Source: a virus. From it: DNA of 47,211 bases. Below are positions 32,333-40,836 of the stretch, piece after piece. Positions within the stretch are counted from its first letter, which is position 1. Each line of letters starts with the position of its first letter. Where the stretch lies: IMG/VR virus record IMGVR_UViG_3300047318_000379, positions 1 to 47,211 of that record. One strand, 5' to 3'. A program made the position numbers and the translations under genes. The notes beneath the pieces were generated by a model, which saw only the letters and a list, made by a program, of their open reading frames with translations, had not been told where the DNA came from and did not search any database.

Positions 32333-34058
32333 TGTTTTAAAAACCCGTGTTATTTTTATCCATGAAAATGTATCTGAATACAAAACTTTAATGTCTTTTC
32401 CTGCCTTCCTAAAAGAAGGTCCTCATCATTATCTTCCAGCAAAAATTGCAGTCGTGTACAACGTAGTTACTCGTCTTCAATCTGCAGTCAAAAAGATTCA
32501 AATTGATAAAGATGTGCACGACTTCATGAATCAAGAACTGAAGTTGAAGCCATTACCAGAATTTTTTAAGTATCATACTTCTCCTATGCCCTACCAAGAT
32601 ATAGCACTGAGGTTCATCTATACTTGTGAAAGTGGGGGTTTGCTCTTAGATCCAGGTATGGGTAAGAGCAAAGTGGTTCTTGACTATATTCACCTCATGG
32701 GTTTTAAGAAAAGTATCATCGTATGTCCTCTGCCTCTTCTGTTTGTATGGGAAGACGAGGTTGCTAGCCATCGTCCAGAGCTATCTATTCACTTAGTAGA
32801 GACTACTGATTGGGATAAGGAGTGGGAAAAAGGTAAAGATAAGCATATATTCTGTCTCAACTACTCTAAAGCAGTTATATTTGAACAGCAACTGGCTAAA
32901 CAAGGATTTGAGTTCATCCACTTAGACGAGTTTCTTATAAAAGATCCCACTACTTCCAGAACTCAGTCTATTACTAAGTTATCTAAAAGCATTCCATACC
33001 GTTGTGGAGGCTCTGGAACGCTGGTTAATAACTCTGTTTTTGATGTCTTTGCTCCAATCAGGTTTCTTGAGCCTAGTTTGGTTGGTTGGAATTACACAAA
33101 TTTTCAAAATCGTCATGCAGTAAGGGTTGCTAAAAATCCAAAGATGATTGTAGGGTACCGTAAAAAGGAAGAGGCACGTTCTATTCTCGAAAGTTGTTCA
33201 ATAGTTATGACCAAAGATGAATGGTTAAAGCTTCCTGATAAGAAATTTCATGATATTTACGTTCAGCCTAGTGAAAAACAGAGAGATTTCTATCAGTGTT
33301 TACAGAGGAATTACATTGCTGAGATGCAAGGTGAGACTGTGGAGATTGATAACACCTTAGTTATGCTTAGTAAGCTATACCAAGTAGCACAAGGGTTCGT
33401 TTATGTGTCCGATAAAAAAGAAGAAGAGGAAGAGTCCTTAGATTTATTAGCAGAAGACACTAAAAAGAAGCGTAAAAAGTCTTCTCGCAGAACTTTGATA
33501 TTCGATGAACAGCCAAAAGTTGCTGCTATGGTAAATCTTATAAAGAATACTCTTAAAGAGAAGAGATCTATTATCTGGTTTAACTGCTCCGCAGAGTTTG
33601 AACTCATATCAAAAGCCTTAGAGGATAATGGGTGGACCTACCGAACTATTAAAGGTGGTACTAAAAACTTAGGAAGTATCGTTCGAGAATATAATAATGA
33701 TCCGAGTATCCAGTTTTTAGTATGCCAAGCTCGAAGTGTAAATTACGGTATTACTATTCTAGGTACATCCGTTGAAAAAATGGAAGATATGAATATGGAA
33801 GTTATGCCGGGAATTAGTCCGGGTGTACACACACAGATATTCTATTCTTGTAATTTTTCACTTGAGGTATTTTTACAACAACAAGATCGTATTCATCGTA
33901 TCGGTCAAAAACATCAATGTGATTATTACCGTCTCTGGTTAAACTGCACCGTTGAACATATAATTAAAGATGCGCTTACTGATAAGATGTGCATTCGTAA
34001 AGAAATGCTAGTAGATATTGCTGAGAAACTTAAACAACTTGATAATAATTTGGTATAA
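32316..34058 (+). CDS. SWI2/SNF2-family DNA helicase/translocase (580 aa)
   Basis: SF2 ATPase. N-terminal domain of about 95 residues, then YQDIALRFI (Q-like motif), Walker A LLLDPGMGKSK (about 109-119), DEFL box (about 204), GGSGTLVNN (motif III) and the SNF2 signature QQQDRIHRIGQ (about 520). A charged insertion (KKEEEEESLDLL...KKKRKKSSRR, about 367-390) sits between the lobes. Phage SNF2 proteins act in replication initiation, recombination or transcription control. The stop codon lies inside the next promoter motif. Confidence 0.9.
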   Translation: MLIKFNVLKTRVIFIHENVSEYKTLMSFPAFLKEGPHHYLPAKIAVVYNVVTRLQSAVKKIQIDKDVHDFMNQELKLKPLPEFFKYHTSPMPYQDIALRFIYTCESGGLLLDPGMGKSKVVLDYIHLMGFKKSIIVCPLPLLFVWEDEVASHRPELSIHLVETTDWDKEWEKGKDKHIFCLNYSKAVIFEQQLAKQGFEFIHLDEFLIKDPTTSRTQSITKLSKSIPYRCGGSGTLVNNSVFDVFAPIRFLEPSLVGWNYTNFQNRHAVRVAKNPKMIVGYRKKEEARSILESCSIVMTKDEWLKLPDKKFHDIYVQPSEKQRDFYQCLQRNYIAEMQGETVEIDNTLVMLSKLYQVAQGFVYVSDKKEEEEESLDLLAEDTKKKRKKSSRRTLIFDEQPKVAAMVNLIKNTLKEKRSIIWFNCSAEFELISKALEDNGWTYRTIKGGTKNLGSIVREYNNDPSIQFLVCQARSVNYGITILGTSVEKMEDMNMEVMPGISPGVHTQIFYSCNFSLEVFLQQQDRIHRIGQKHQCDYYRLWLNCTVEHIIKDALTDKMCIRKEMLVDIAEKLKQLDNNLV

Positions 34059-34059
34059 G
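34048..34059 (+). promoter_or_regulatory. Phage promoter motif ATTTGGTATAAG
   Basis: 11 of 12 match to the family, overlapping the helicase stop. It is followed by an inverted repeat TAAGAG / CTCTTA. A host-like TATAAT (34107-34112) also lies downstream before the ATG at 34126. Confidence 0.6.
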
Positions 34060-34125
34060 AAAAAAGTAAGAGGATAATTTCTCTTATAAGTATTTATTTA
34101 CATTACTATAATTAGGGAGCTTTAT

Positions 34126-34338
34126 ATGTTGGATTGCACTACCTGTGAGCGTCGCCATAAGGCGCAAGAAGAAGGTTTTTGCAGTGAATTCACTGTCATG
34201 CCCCAGCTCGATAAATGTGCCATGCACCTTTCGAGCAAGACAACTATTGGCGGTGTGCCGGTTGTTAGCAAGCCTTCGGGAACTTATCTCCATCTTCCGA
34301 AAGGTGATGAAAACAAAACCACCGGTAAAACGGTGTAA
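34126..34338 (+). CDS. Small Cys-containing protein (70 aa)
   Basis: MLDCTTCERRH, then GFCSEF and DKCAM give four cysteines (C4, C7, C19, C30) and nearby His, a plausible zinc site. The C-terminus is polar. Not otherwise recognised. GGGAG precedes the ATG. GC-richer than neighbours and codon-matched to the next gene. Confidence 0.65.
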   Translation: MLDCTTCERRHKAQEEGFCSEFTVMPQLDKCAMHLSSKTTIGGVPVVSKPSGTYLHLPKGDENKTTGKTV

Positions 34339-34375
34339 GTTCTTTACCCTCTAATTCTTTACCTGAAAGAAGTCA

Positions 34376-35056
34376 ATGACTACTGCAATTGAATCGCAAG
34401 TCCAAAATACCGCTGATCAAGCGGTGGTTCAACCAGTTCTGCTCACCAAGGATGAGATCATTGCCACCAGCGTTCTTGAAGCAGTTGAACGTTATAAAGC
34501 AAAACATCCTGGTAAGACTGACGCTGAAATTGAAGCCTTCCGCACAGTCGTCGGAATCAGCATCCGAGCATCGCTGGATGATACCCGTGCAACCAATTCC
34601 CACGCTGAGCGGGAAGTTCGCCAGGCTGCTCTCAATGAGCTGATTGATGCGAATGGCATCGGTTTCAAGATCACACGTCTGAAAGAAACTCTCGACCTCG
34701 GCACGGTTACTATCGGTGGCATCTACCGTCCTGACTATGTGTACTCACAGCTGGTCGAAAAGAACAGCAAAATGGTCACCTCGAACAAAGGAGGTTACAC
34801 CTTTGCTTACATCCTGGGCATCGGTGCTAAAGGTCGTCTGTTCGCTACGGTGGCTCTGGCCATCTGCCGTGACGACGAAAACTTCGATATCCTGGCGGGC
34901 AAGGAACTCGCAGTGGATCGTTTGCTGAACGGCGTGACACTCGAAGTAGAACTGACCCACGGAGGTATGTTCACCAACAAGCTCAGCCCTGACCAGCTGT
35001 ACAACCTCGTTTGCGAATACGCAGACAAATACCTGCCGGCGACTAAACAAGACTAA
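34376..35056 (+). CDS. Unknown GC-rich protein (226 aa)
   Basis: Function unknown. The N-terminal half is helical and charged (HAEREVRQAALNELIDANG). The C-terminal half is alpha/beta (GGYTFAYILGIGAKGRLFATVALAICRDD). Codons mostly end in C/G, sharply unlike the surrounding AT-rich genes. This suggests optimisation for high expression or recent acquisition. GAAG precedes the ATG. Confidence 0.72.
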   Translation: MTTAIESQVQNTADQAVVQPVLLTKDEIIATSVLEAVERYKAKHPGKTDAEIEAFRTVVGISIRASLDDTRATNSHAEREVRQAALNELIDANGIGFKITRLKETLDLGTVTIGGIYRPDYVYSQLVEKNSKMVTSNKGGYTFAYILGIGAKGRLFATVALAICRDDENFDILAGKELAVDRLLNGVTLEVELTHGGMFTNKLSPDQLYNLVCEYADKYLPATKQD

Positions 35057-35076
35057 TCAAAAAAACGGAGCGTTTA

Positions 35077-35637
35077 ATGTTCAAGGTTTTTACTAGTGTT
35101 TACCATGCCATTCGTAATTGGCTTTTTGCGGGTGTACAAGATCAGTATCTCAAGGTCAAGCCCACCCCGATGGCCAAGACTGTGGTTGAAGAAATTCCTG
35201 AAAGACTTCGTGCAGACGACGTTCCTGATTTTGGCGTCGATCAGGAAAAGATGTTGCAGATGGCAGTGAAGAATTTTACCGATGATTCCTTGCGGATCAA
35301 ATGGCTGAAAACTATTCACCGTCTGCGGTTCGGTACGAGGTTTGGTTGGATTGGAGAATCCAATGGACCCTCCCCAATTGACACCAGGTTTACTCCTTCT
35401 AAAGGGGATATTGGTTTCAAACTACATGATTTCGGTGAGCGTGGATTAAGGGATCATAATCACTTTGCTTTGCTTGAAGGTAAGTTGATATCTACTAACC
35501 AATCTACGGGACGTGCACAAGTTTCAACACCGGAGGAGATACTGGATATTCTTAGGTCAGTTACCACTGTTCCTTTGAATCTATCTTCACTCCCTCCAAA
35601 GCCAAAAAAAGAGGGTCACTTGACACTCGTCAGTTAA
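35077..35637 (+). CDS. Unknown protein (186 aa)
   Basis: Not recognised. Basic N-terminus with an aromatic helix (VYHAIRNWLFAGVQDQYL) that may touch membrane, then RADDVPDFGVDQEKMLQMAVKNF and an Arg/Gly-rich middle. Composition changes from GC-richer at the start to AT-rich at the end. Last gene before the terminator at 35658. CGGAG precedes the ATG. Confidence 0.65.
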   Translation: MFKVFTSVYHAIRNWLFAGVQDQYLKVKPTPMAKTVVEEIPERLRADDVPDFGVDQEKMLQMAVKNFTDDSLRIKWLKTIHRLRFGTRFGWIGESNGPSPIDTRFTPSKGDIGFKLHDFGERGLRDHNHFALLEGKLISTNQSTGRAQVSTPEEILDILRSVTTVPLNLSSLPPKPKKEGHLTLVS

Positions 35638-35657
35638 ATGCAGTAAAATCATAGGAG

Positions 35658-35687
35658 AAGCCAGGGTAACAACCTGGCTTTTCTTTT
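35658..35687 (+). terminator. Rho-independent terminator
   Basis: Perfect 8-bp stem AAGCCAGG / CCTGGCTT, 7-base loop, followed by TTCTTTTT. Confidence 0.85.
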
Positions 35688-35706
35688 TAACGTAAAGGAG
35701 ACTTAA

Positions 35707-36342
35707 ATGGCGAAAGCTATGAAACTAATCCGACGATGTATGCAGATCACATCTGTTTTGTTATTAACTGCGTGTGCCAGCACACAATTACCCATAGTGC
35801 CAGAAGCACAACCTAAACCGGTTGTTCAACATGTGGAGCAGGCCAAGATCCTACCAGACCTTGTATCTACTTCAGTTGATATGGAAGTTTCCAAGAACTT
35901 TGCTTTGGAAAGCATCCCGACTGATGATACATCTAAAAGTCTATCCACTTCTTACAAAGTGCCCTTGTCTATTAGCGATCGGATCGTTAAAGCAGCAGAT
36001 CGGAATGCATACTCGGATTTCCCAAGCAGAAACGACATCTTGGCAATAATCGCAGTCGAATCGAGTCTTAATCCTTCAGCCTCAAATCGAGGTAATGAAG
36101 GGTTAATGCAGATTCGTAAAAAATCTCACCTATCTAAACTTCTAGGTAGGAACCTCTACAACATCGAGGTTAATATCGAAATCGGTTCAGCCGTTCTTCG
36201 AGAGTATTTTTTGCAGCTTAAAAGTAAGAAAGCTGCAGTACTTGCATACAATGTCGGGATAGGTAACTATATTCGTAAAAGAATACGAATGGAGTATTAC
36301 CTGAAGTACAGTAAACATCTAAAGATCATATCAAAGATGTAG
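35707..36342 (+). CDS. Lipoprotein lytic transglycosylase (211 aa)
   Basis: Cleaves peptidoglycan glycan strands. Basic N-terminus, hydrophobic core and lipobox LTAC (C23) mark an outer-membrane or periplasmic lipoprotein. The SLT domain occupies about residues 95-205: IIAVESSLNPSASNRG (catalytic E118), GLMQI and VLAYNVGIGNYI. The stretch 30-90 is a Pro/Thr-rich linker. AAGGAG precedes the ATG. Role in lysis or in superinfection-related wall remodelling is inferred. The lipobox supports a Gram-negative host. Confidence 0.9.
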   Translation: MAKAMKLIRRCMQITSVLLLTACASTQLPIVPEAQPKPVVQHVEQAKILPDLVSTSVDMEVSKNFALESIPTDDTSKSLSTSYKVPLSISDRIVKAADRNAYSDFPSRNDILAIIAVESSLNPSASNRGNEGLMQIRKKSHLSKLLGRNLYNIEVNIEIGSAVLREYFLQLKSKKAAVLAYNVGIGNYIRKRIRMEYYLKYSKHLKIISKM

Positions 36343-36348
36343 TATATA

Positions 36349-36360
36349 TTTTGGTATAAG
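36349..36360 (+). promoter_or_regulatory. Phage promoter motif TTTTGGTATAAG
   Basis: Perfect motif beginning six bases after the transglycosylase stop, followed by AGTA and CATACTTATAT as at 9831. Confidence 0.75.
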
Positions 36361-36401
36361 AATAGTACGAAAAACCATACTTATATAGGAGGGTACTTCT
36401 A

Positions 36402-36524
36402 ATGGTTTTAAAAGCTATTCTATTTGGTCTAGCGGCCATTGTAGTAGTTGGCTTTATTATAACCGGGATCTTGTGCAGTATTTTCGGGTTCGGTAAAGAA
36501 CTAGTCAAAGCTACAGAAAAGTAA
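36402..36524 (+). CDS. 40-aa single-span membrane peptide (holin-like minigene)
   Basis: ATG at 36402 with AGGAGGG eight bases upstream, one of the strongest ribosome sites in the window. The product is a 40-residue protein with one long membrane segment (LFGLAAIVVVGFIITGILCSIF) and a short charged end (GKELVKATEK). It has its own promoter (36349) and terminator (36532). It follows the lytic transglycosylase, so a holin, antiholin or membrane-modifying peptide is plausible. No homology is claimed. Confidence 0.72.
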   Translation: MVLKAILFGLAAIVVVGFIITGILCSIFGFGKELVKATEK

Positions 36525-36531
36525 CACGATG

Positions 36532-36562
36532 AAAGACGAGGGTTGTATTCCTCGTCTTTTTT
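36532..36562 (+). terminator. Rho-independent terminator
   Basis: Perfect 10-bp stem AAAGACGAGG / CCTCGTCTTT with an 8-base loop and a T tract, eight bases after the minigene stop. Confidence 0.9.
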
Positions 36563-36630
36563 AGTTTCATCAAGCCTTAACATTGCTAAAATCCTAAAAG
36601 TAAGCTAAACTTTTGTGAAGGATTTATGTT

Positions 36631-36960
36631 ATGCGAACACTACCAGAAGAAGAAAAAGACAATGTTGAGCTTCCTCCAAAGAAGATTGACATTCTAGGTA
36701 AAAAGTTTACTATTAAGCTTCTACAACCAGACGAGCAAGAAAACTGTGATGGGTATATGAACCTGTCTGAACAGATTATAGCTATAAGGTTACAGCCTGC
36801 AAATGATTATAACCATGATACTGGGTTTCATGAGATGGTACATGCAGTCGATGAGATTCTTAGTATTGGATTAAAAGAAAAACAAGTACATCAGTTATCC
36901 GCAGGGTTAATTGCCGTGCTTAAACAAAATCCAGACTTTATAGCATGGTTATTAAAATGA
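36631..36960 (+). CDS. Zincin-like metallopeptidase-fold protein (109 aa)
   Basis: Contains TGFHEMVHAVDE (HExxH zinc motif, about residues 70-78) preceded by a beta-hairpin (GYMNLSEQIIAIRL). This layout occurs in small phage zincins and ImmA/IrrE-like proteins. The substrate is unknown. AAGGA precedes the ATG. Its end overlaps the hydrolase start (ATGA). Confidence 0.8.
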   Translation: MRTLPEEEKDNVELPPKKIDILGKKFTIKLLQPDEQENCDGYMNLSEQIIAIRLQPANDYNHDTGFHEMVHAVDEILSIGLKEKQVHQLSAGLIAVLKQNPDFIAWLLK

Positions 36961-37583
36961 GTGAGAACTTAAAAAAAGAGGTTTGGTTTATACACGGGGC
37001 AAATGCAACATGTGAGTCTTTTAACTATTTGAAGAAGATCCTTGAAGAAGACCCAGAATTTGATAATTGTGATATGGTAAACATTTCGTATGATTGCCAA
37101 GAGAAACTTTCAGATGTAGTAAAAGTATTAGCAGTATCAGCACCAAAAGATAAACCGTTATACATAGTAGGTCATTCTCTAGGAGGAGTATTAGCTGTTG
37201 CAATTTCACAACGAATTAAACACTTTGATTTACCAGTCAGTATAAGAGGTGTTATTACATTAGCTAGCCCTTTCGGTGGTAACGAAAGTGCCGATTACCT
37301 AAGATGGCTATACCCACATTACCCTCTATTCAAAAGCGTTTCAACTCAAAACAGATTAATAGTTGATCTGAAAGCAGCTGGTGCAGTAGTACCAACTCTA
37401 TCTCTTGTAACCACTTCTGGAAATAATCCTCTTTATCCCACAGCAAATGATGGGGTAGTCACCGTGAACTCTCAGAGAGCTCTACCTAAAGCAAATTATA
37501 TAGAAATGCAGTGTAATCATTTTGAAGTGCTATTAAATGATGACGCTATAGAACATATAAAACTCTTCCTCAAAAATAAATAA
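36957..37583 (+). CDS. Alpha/beta-hydrolase, lipase/esterase-like (208 aa)
   Basis: Oxyanion-hole HG in WFIHGANATCES, nucleophile elbow GHSLGG (S74), ASPFGG after it, likely acid in ANDGVVTVNS and His in CNHFEVLL. This is a complete Ser-His-Asp lipase-type triad (PGAP1/LipA-like arrangement). It could act on membrane lipids or acylated wall components during lysis or on a host surface; the substrate is not shown. Start at 36957 preferred because it gives an ATGA overlap; an in-frame ATG at 36945 exists. Confidence 0.82.
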   Translation: MSENLKKEVWFIHGANATCESFNYLKKILEEDPEFDNCDMVNISYDCQEKLSDVVKVLAVSAPKDKPLYIVGHSLGGVLAVAISQRIKHFDLPVSIRGVITLASPFGGNESADYLRWLYPHYPLFKSVSTQNRLIVDLKAAGAVVPTLSLVTTSGNNPLYPTANDGVVTVNSQRALPKANYIEMQCNHFEVLLNDDAIEHIKLFLKNK

Positions 37584-37596
37584 ACTTACTTTGTTT

Positions 37597-37608
37597 TTCT
37601 GGTATAAG
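37597..37608 (+). promoter_or_regulatory. Promoter motif TTCTGGTATAAG fused to a terminator
   Basis: 10-11 of 12 match, keeping TGGTATAAG, followed three bases later by AGTA. The last three bases of the motif are the start of the terminator stem at 37606. Confidence 0.65.
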
Positions 37609-37632
37609 CCTAGTACATCACTAGGCTTTTTT
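37606..37632 (+). terminator. Rho-independent terminator overlapping promoter
   Basis: Perfect 9-bp stem AAGCCTAGT / ACTAGGCTT, 5-base loop, six T. It ends the hydrolase unit. The expected start point of the overlapping promoter falls in the loop. Confidence 0.85.
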
Positions 37633-37635
37633 ATT

Positions 37636-38403
37636 ATGGAAAATACAGATACAAGACCACTACTTAAGTCTATGCTCGAAAGAAGTTCAATAGACTGGGG
37701 CGAAGCTCCGAAATACACAGAAGAATACAGAAAGCTGAGATGGCCTGGAACTCAACCTCCAGAACACCCTGAGTATGAAAATCTTATTGCGGATACCGCC
37801 CGAAGAACACCTGTCGTAAGACCGAATCCGGCCTGGAAAACACGTATACATTATGAGCTACGTAAAAAAGAACAGGGAAACTGGAACTCTAGAAGGGATG
37901 CACGATATCCACAAGACAGGTATAATTTTACACCTGATACTGTAAGAGGATTAATGCAAGACATTAAAGGTTGCATGAATCTGAATATACCTTTCAAAAC
38001 TAAAACGTACAGATATGATCCTAAGACGACTACACTATACGTTGGTGAGAAAGGTGAAATACATTACAGCTTAGAAACTGGATGCATTAAGTCTTTTACT
38101 TATGCCGGTCTTTATGATAAACGACTTAGTTTAATGTTGAGAAGATTCGGTATACGAGTAATACGTAAAGGTAATAGATTAGTTTTTAAAGAAGAGGTTT
38201 ACGAGAATGAAGAAACTATAAACTTAACTGATACCTATTATGTTCCAGCCCCTAAGATGCCGGAAGAAATGCTTCGTAACAGACTTGCTAGTTACCGATT
38301 AATACCTCACTCTCCATTCGTAATTATTAACGATAATTTACTTAGAGAATATTCGAGTATGATAATTTTACCCATGGCAAATAATTATGAAAACATCTTA
38401 TAA
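37636..38403 (+). CDS. Unknown protein (255 aa)
   Basis: Not recognised. N-terminal 100 residues polar and Arg/Pro-rich (KLRWPGTQPPEHPEYE), then an alpha/beta segment with several Tyr/Arg and a beta C-terminus. ATG 37636 directly follows the T tract of the terminator. There is no proper Shine-Dalgarno; AGG in the hairpin arm is the only candidate. Its end overlaps the next start by 17 bases. Confidence 0.68.
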   Translation: MENTDTRPLLKSMLERSSIDWGEAPKYTEEYRKLRWPGTQPPEHPEYENLIADTARRTPVVRPNPAWKTRIHYELRKKEQGNWNSRRDARYPQDRYNFTPDTVRGLMQDIKGCMNLNIPFKTKTYRYDPKTTTLYVGEKGEIHYSLETGCIKSFTYAGLYDKRLSLMLRRFGIRVIRKGNRLVFKEEVYENEETINLTDTYYVPAPKMPEEMLRNRLASYRLIPHSPFVIINDNLLREYSSMIILPMANNYENIL

Positions 38404-38905
38404 AACTATACTTGATATTCAAATTGCAACAAAATCTCAAGTGGATGATATTCACGATGAAGATGACTTGATTAAATTAAGTCTTTCAGTTATTACAATT
38501 CATCTTGCAAAGCTGGTTCCGATATTAACAAAACTATCCATTAATAAGGATACGAAAGTTAAACCAGAAACTCTTCTTAAAGAATTAGGTAAAGTAATAG
38601 AATACACTTTTATCTTATGTAATTCGTGTAATTTCGATATTCCCAAAGATGAATTTTTAGCTGACTACGCAGAATCAATTCCTTTATCCGTAAAGAACGA
38701 TTCCGTATTAACAGTAATGGGAATGATTGGTGCTGTGGCCGATTTGTTCCATATTATCTATGTTGATTATGATATTCCTCCTTGGAGTAATGAGGCCTTG
38801 GCTTTGGACCTTGAAGATGTAATCAGTACAATTATCGTAGGCATGAAACATCTTGGAGATAAACATGGATTTACTCCGGATGATGTATTAGCACAGTTCT
38901 CTTAA
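38387..38905 (+). CDS. Unknown helical protein (172 aa)
   Basis: Not recognised. Acidic and almost wholly helical (DIHDEDDLIKLSLSVITIHLAKL; GKVIEYTFILCNSCNF), similar in style to small phage nucleotide-metabolism or MazG-like proteins, but the metal-binding E-x-x-E/E-x-x-D pattern is not clear. Overlaps the gene before. Confidence 0.65.
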   Translation: MKTSYKTILDIQIATKSQVDDIHDEDDLIKLSLSVITIHLAKLVPILTKLSINKDTKVKPETLLKELGKVIEYTFILCNSCNFDIPKDEFLADYAESIPLSVKNDSVLTVMGMIGAVADLFHIIYVDYDIPPWSNEALALDLEDVISTIIVGMKHLGDKHGFTPDDVLAQFS

Positions 38906-38945
38906 CGAACAAATTTGATTTGGTGAAACACCCAGAAAGGTAGTA

Positions 38946-40580
38946 ATGTACGAAGGTAATATCCTGGAATACTTTCCAATAACAGAACATATTAAAGGGC
39001 CTCGTAAAGGTCAATCTGCAGTACTCTTGGAAATAGAGAAAGCTTTCAAAGCCGGAAAGAAGTTTATTCTTTTCGAAGGCCCAGTTGGTTGTGGTAAGAG
39101 TGGCATTGCAGTAGCACTTGCACGAGCGTTTAAAAGCTCTCACGTTATCACTCCAAGAAAATCTCTGCAAAACCAATACTATGATGACTTCGCTGAAGAT
39201 CTCGTACTGATGAAAGGTAGAAGTTCGTATCCTTGTACTTTTGAGTCTACCCCTGCTAACTACAAGCGTGTCATAAAGCTTGTTACTGCTGGACAGATAA
39301 AGCAACCGGGTATGAACGAGGAGAATTGTGGTAGTGGTCCTTGTCGTAATAGTCCACCAATTTGGAAATTGTGCAATGAGACGGTTGGTGAATGTCCCTA
39401 TTCTGTTGCTATTAAAGTAGCTCAGGAACATCACAGTGTTGTACATAATATTCACTCCTTTATCTTTCAAACCTCTTTTACTGAAAAGTTCGAACAACGA
39501 GAGATAATGATTATTGATGAAGCCCATGAGATTGAAGGTGCCGTGCGTGGGTTCATCTCTAAGAAGTTCACGGTAAAGATTGCACTAGAAGAAAGTGATC
39601 GTCCAAAGCTTGGTAATGATATTAGTTCCTGGTGTGATTTCTTTATGGAAGATAGGTTCCTCCCTAAATTAACTGCTGGGGAGCAAGCACTGGAGAAAAG
39701 TGATCCTGAATGGATTAGTCCTAAAGATGAATATATTTTCAAGATAAAGGAACTTGAAAAACAAAAAGAATACTTCGGGGATAGATTCGTTGTAAAGGCC
39801 CTGGTCAATATGGTTGTCGGTAGACCTATCTCGACTAGCTTTGAGTTCATCCCCGAGTCTTTAGGCAATGCTGCTACAAAGCTACTATTCTCTTACGGCA
39901 AGCATGTCTTGCTTATGAGTGGTACCATCTATGACAAAAAGGTGTTCTGCAAGAACCTAGGTATTAATCAGGAAGATACTTACTTCATCCGTATACCTTC
40001 GACTTTTCCAGCTGAAACTCGGCCTATCTATGCGAAGCCTGAATACCAAGTGGATACTTCATTTCAAATGTGGAGAGAAAACTTTGGGGATATGATTGCG
40101 AAGATGTCAAAGATTATGAGTATCTTTCATGATGCCAAAGGTCTCATACACGCTCCTAGCTATGAAGCTGCACAAGAGATCGTTCAGGCACTTCCCGGTA
40201 ATCGAGCAGTGACTCATACCAGTCAAGACTTTCAGCAAAAATTAGAAGAGTTCTATGCTAGTAAAGAGGCTAAGGTTTTTGTAAGCCCTGTTTGTCAGCA
40301 AGGTGTGGACTTTAAGCATGACCGGGCTAGATTCCAAATCATTACAAGGGTTCCGTATCAAAACACTAGTGACGAATTTGTAAACTTTAAGGTAGAAAAC
40401 GATTTTCCCTGGTATAATTATCAAGCTCTAATAGTTTTCGGTCAGCAGATTGGTCGTATCAATCGTTCGGAAGATGACTATGGTGCGACGTTCCTATTGG
40501 ATTCTAGATTCAATAGATTTATAACTCGTAACCTTAAGGTAATTCCTAAATGGTTACAAAACGCAATTCAATGGAGATAA
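38946..40580 (+). CDS. XPD/DinG-type Fe-S superfamily 2 helicase (544 aa)
   Basis: 5'-3' DNA helicase type. Walker A EGPVGCGKSG (about 44-53), DEAH (about 191-194), SGTIYD motif, and QQIGRINRSEDDYG (motif VI, about 500). Between Walker A and DEAH is a Cys-rich insertion (PCTF, NCGSGPC, LCNE, ECPY), the position and form of the 4Fe-4S cluster domain of XPD/DinG. Such enzymes unwind forks, R-loops or repair intermediates. AAAGG precedes the ATG. Confidence 0.9.
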   Translation: MYEGNILEYFPITEHIKGPRKGQSAVLLEIEKAFKAGKKFILFEGPVGCGKSGIAVALARAFKSSHVITPRKSLQNQYYDDFAEDLVLMKGRSSYPCTFESTPANYKRVIKLVTAGQIKQPGMNEENCGSGPCRNSPPIWKLCNETVGECPYSVAIKVAQEHHSVVHNIHSFIFQTSFTEKFEQREIMIIDEAHEIEGAVRGFISKKFTVKIALEESDRPKLGNDISSWCDFFMEDRFLPKLTAGEQALEKSDPEWISPKDEYIFKIKELEKQKEYFGDRFVVKALVNMVVGRPISTSFEFIPESLGNAATKLLFSYGKHVLLMSGTIYDKKVFCKNLGINQEDTYFIRIPSTFPAETRPIYAKPEYQVDTSFQMWRENFGDMIAKMSKIMSIFHDAKGLIHAPSYEAAQEIVQALPGNRAVTHTSQDFQQKLEEFYASKEAKVFVSPVCQQGVDFKHDRARFQIITRVPYQNTSDEFVNFKVENDFPWYNYQALIVFGQQIGRINRSEDDYGATFLLDSRFNRFITRNLKVIPKWLQNAIQWR

Positions 40581-40581
40581 T

Positions 40582-40836
40582 ATGTTTTACGTGGGTTTGT
40601 ATTTAATTCTTGCTTTTGTACTATTTATATTCTTCTTAATTCACGAAAGAGTAACTCGTCCTTACGCAGAAGTTGCTGTAGGAGATTTGCTCATGATGCT
40701 TTTATACTCATTAGCTCCAGTAGTAAATCTTCTCATACTTCTAGATATAGTTTGGAAGGAGATTAGTAAAATCAACTTTTTGGATATAGTAATTTTTAAA
40801 GCAAAGAAAATGCCTAGGAGGATAACTGACGAATGA
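40582..40836 (+). CDS. Small membrane protein, two spans (84 aa)
   Basis: Hydrophobic segment 1 (GLYLILAFVLFIFFLI) and segment 2 (LLMMLLYSLAPVVNLLILLDIVW), basic C-terminus. GGAG precedes the ATG, which follows the helicase stop by one base. Similar in size and pattern to the protein at 41051. Confidence 0.7.
   Translation: MFYVGLYLILAFVLFIFFLIHERVTRPYAEVAVGDLLMMLLYSLAPVVNLLILLDIVWKEISKINFLDIVIFKAKKMPRRITDE

Noticed and set aside
40410-40418. TGGTATAAT inside the Fe-S helicase gene as a promoter
   Set aside because: Lies deep in a coding region, encodes conserved protein sequence, lacks the T-run and no gene starts just downstream.
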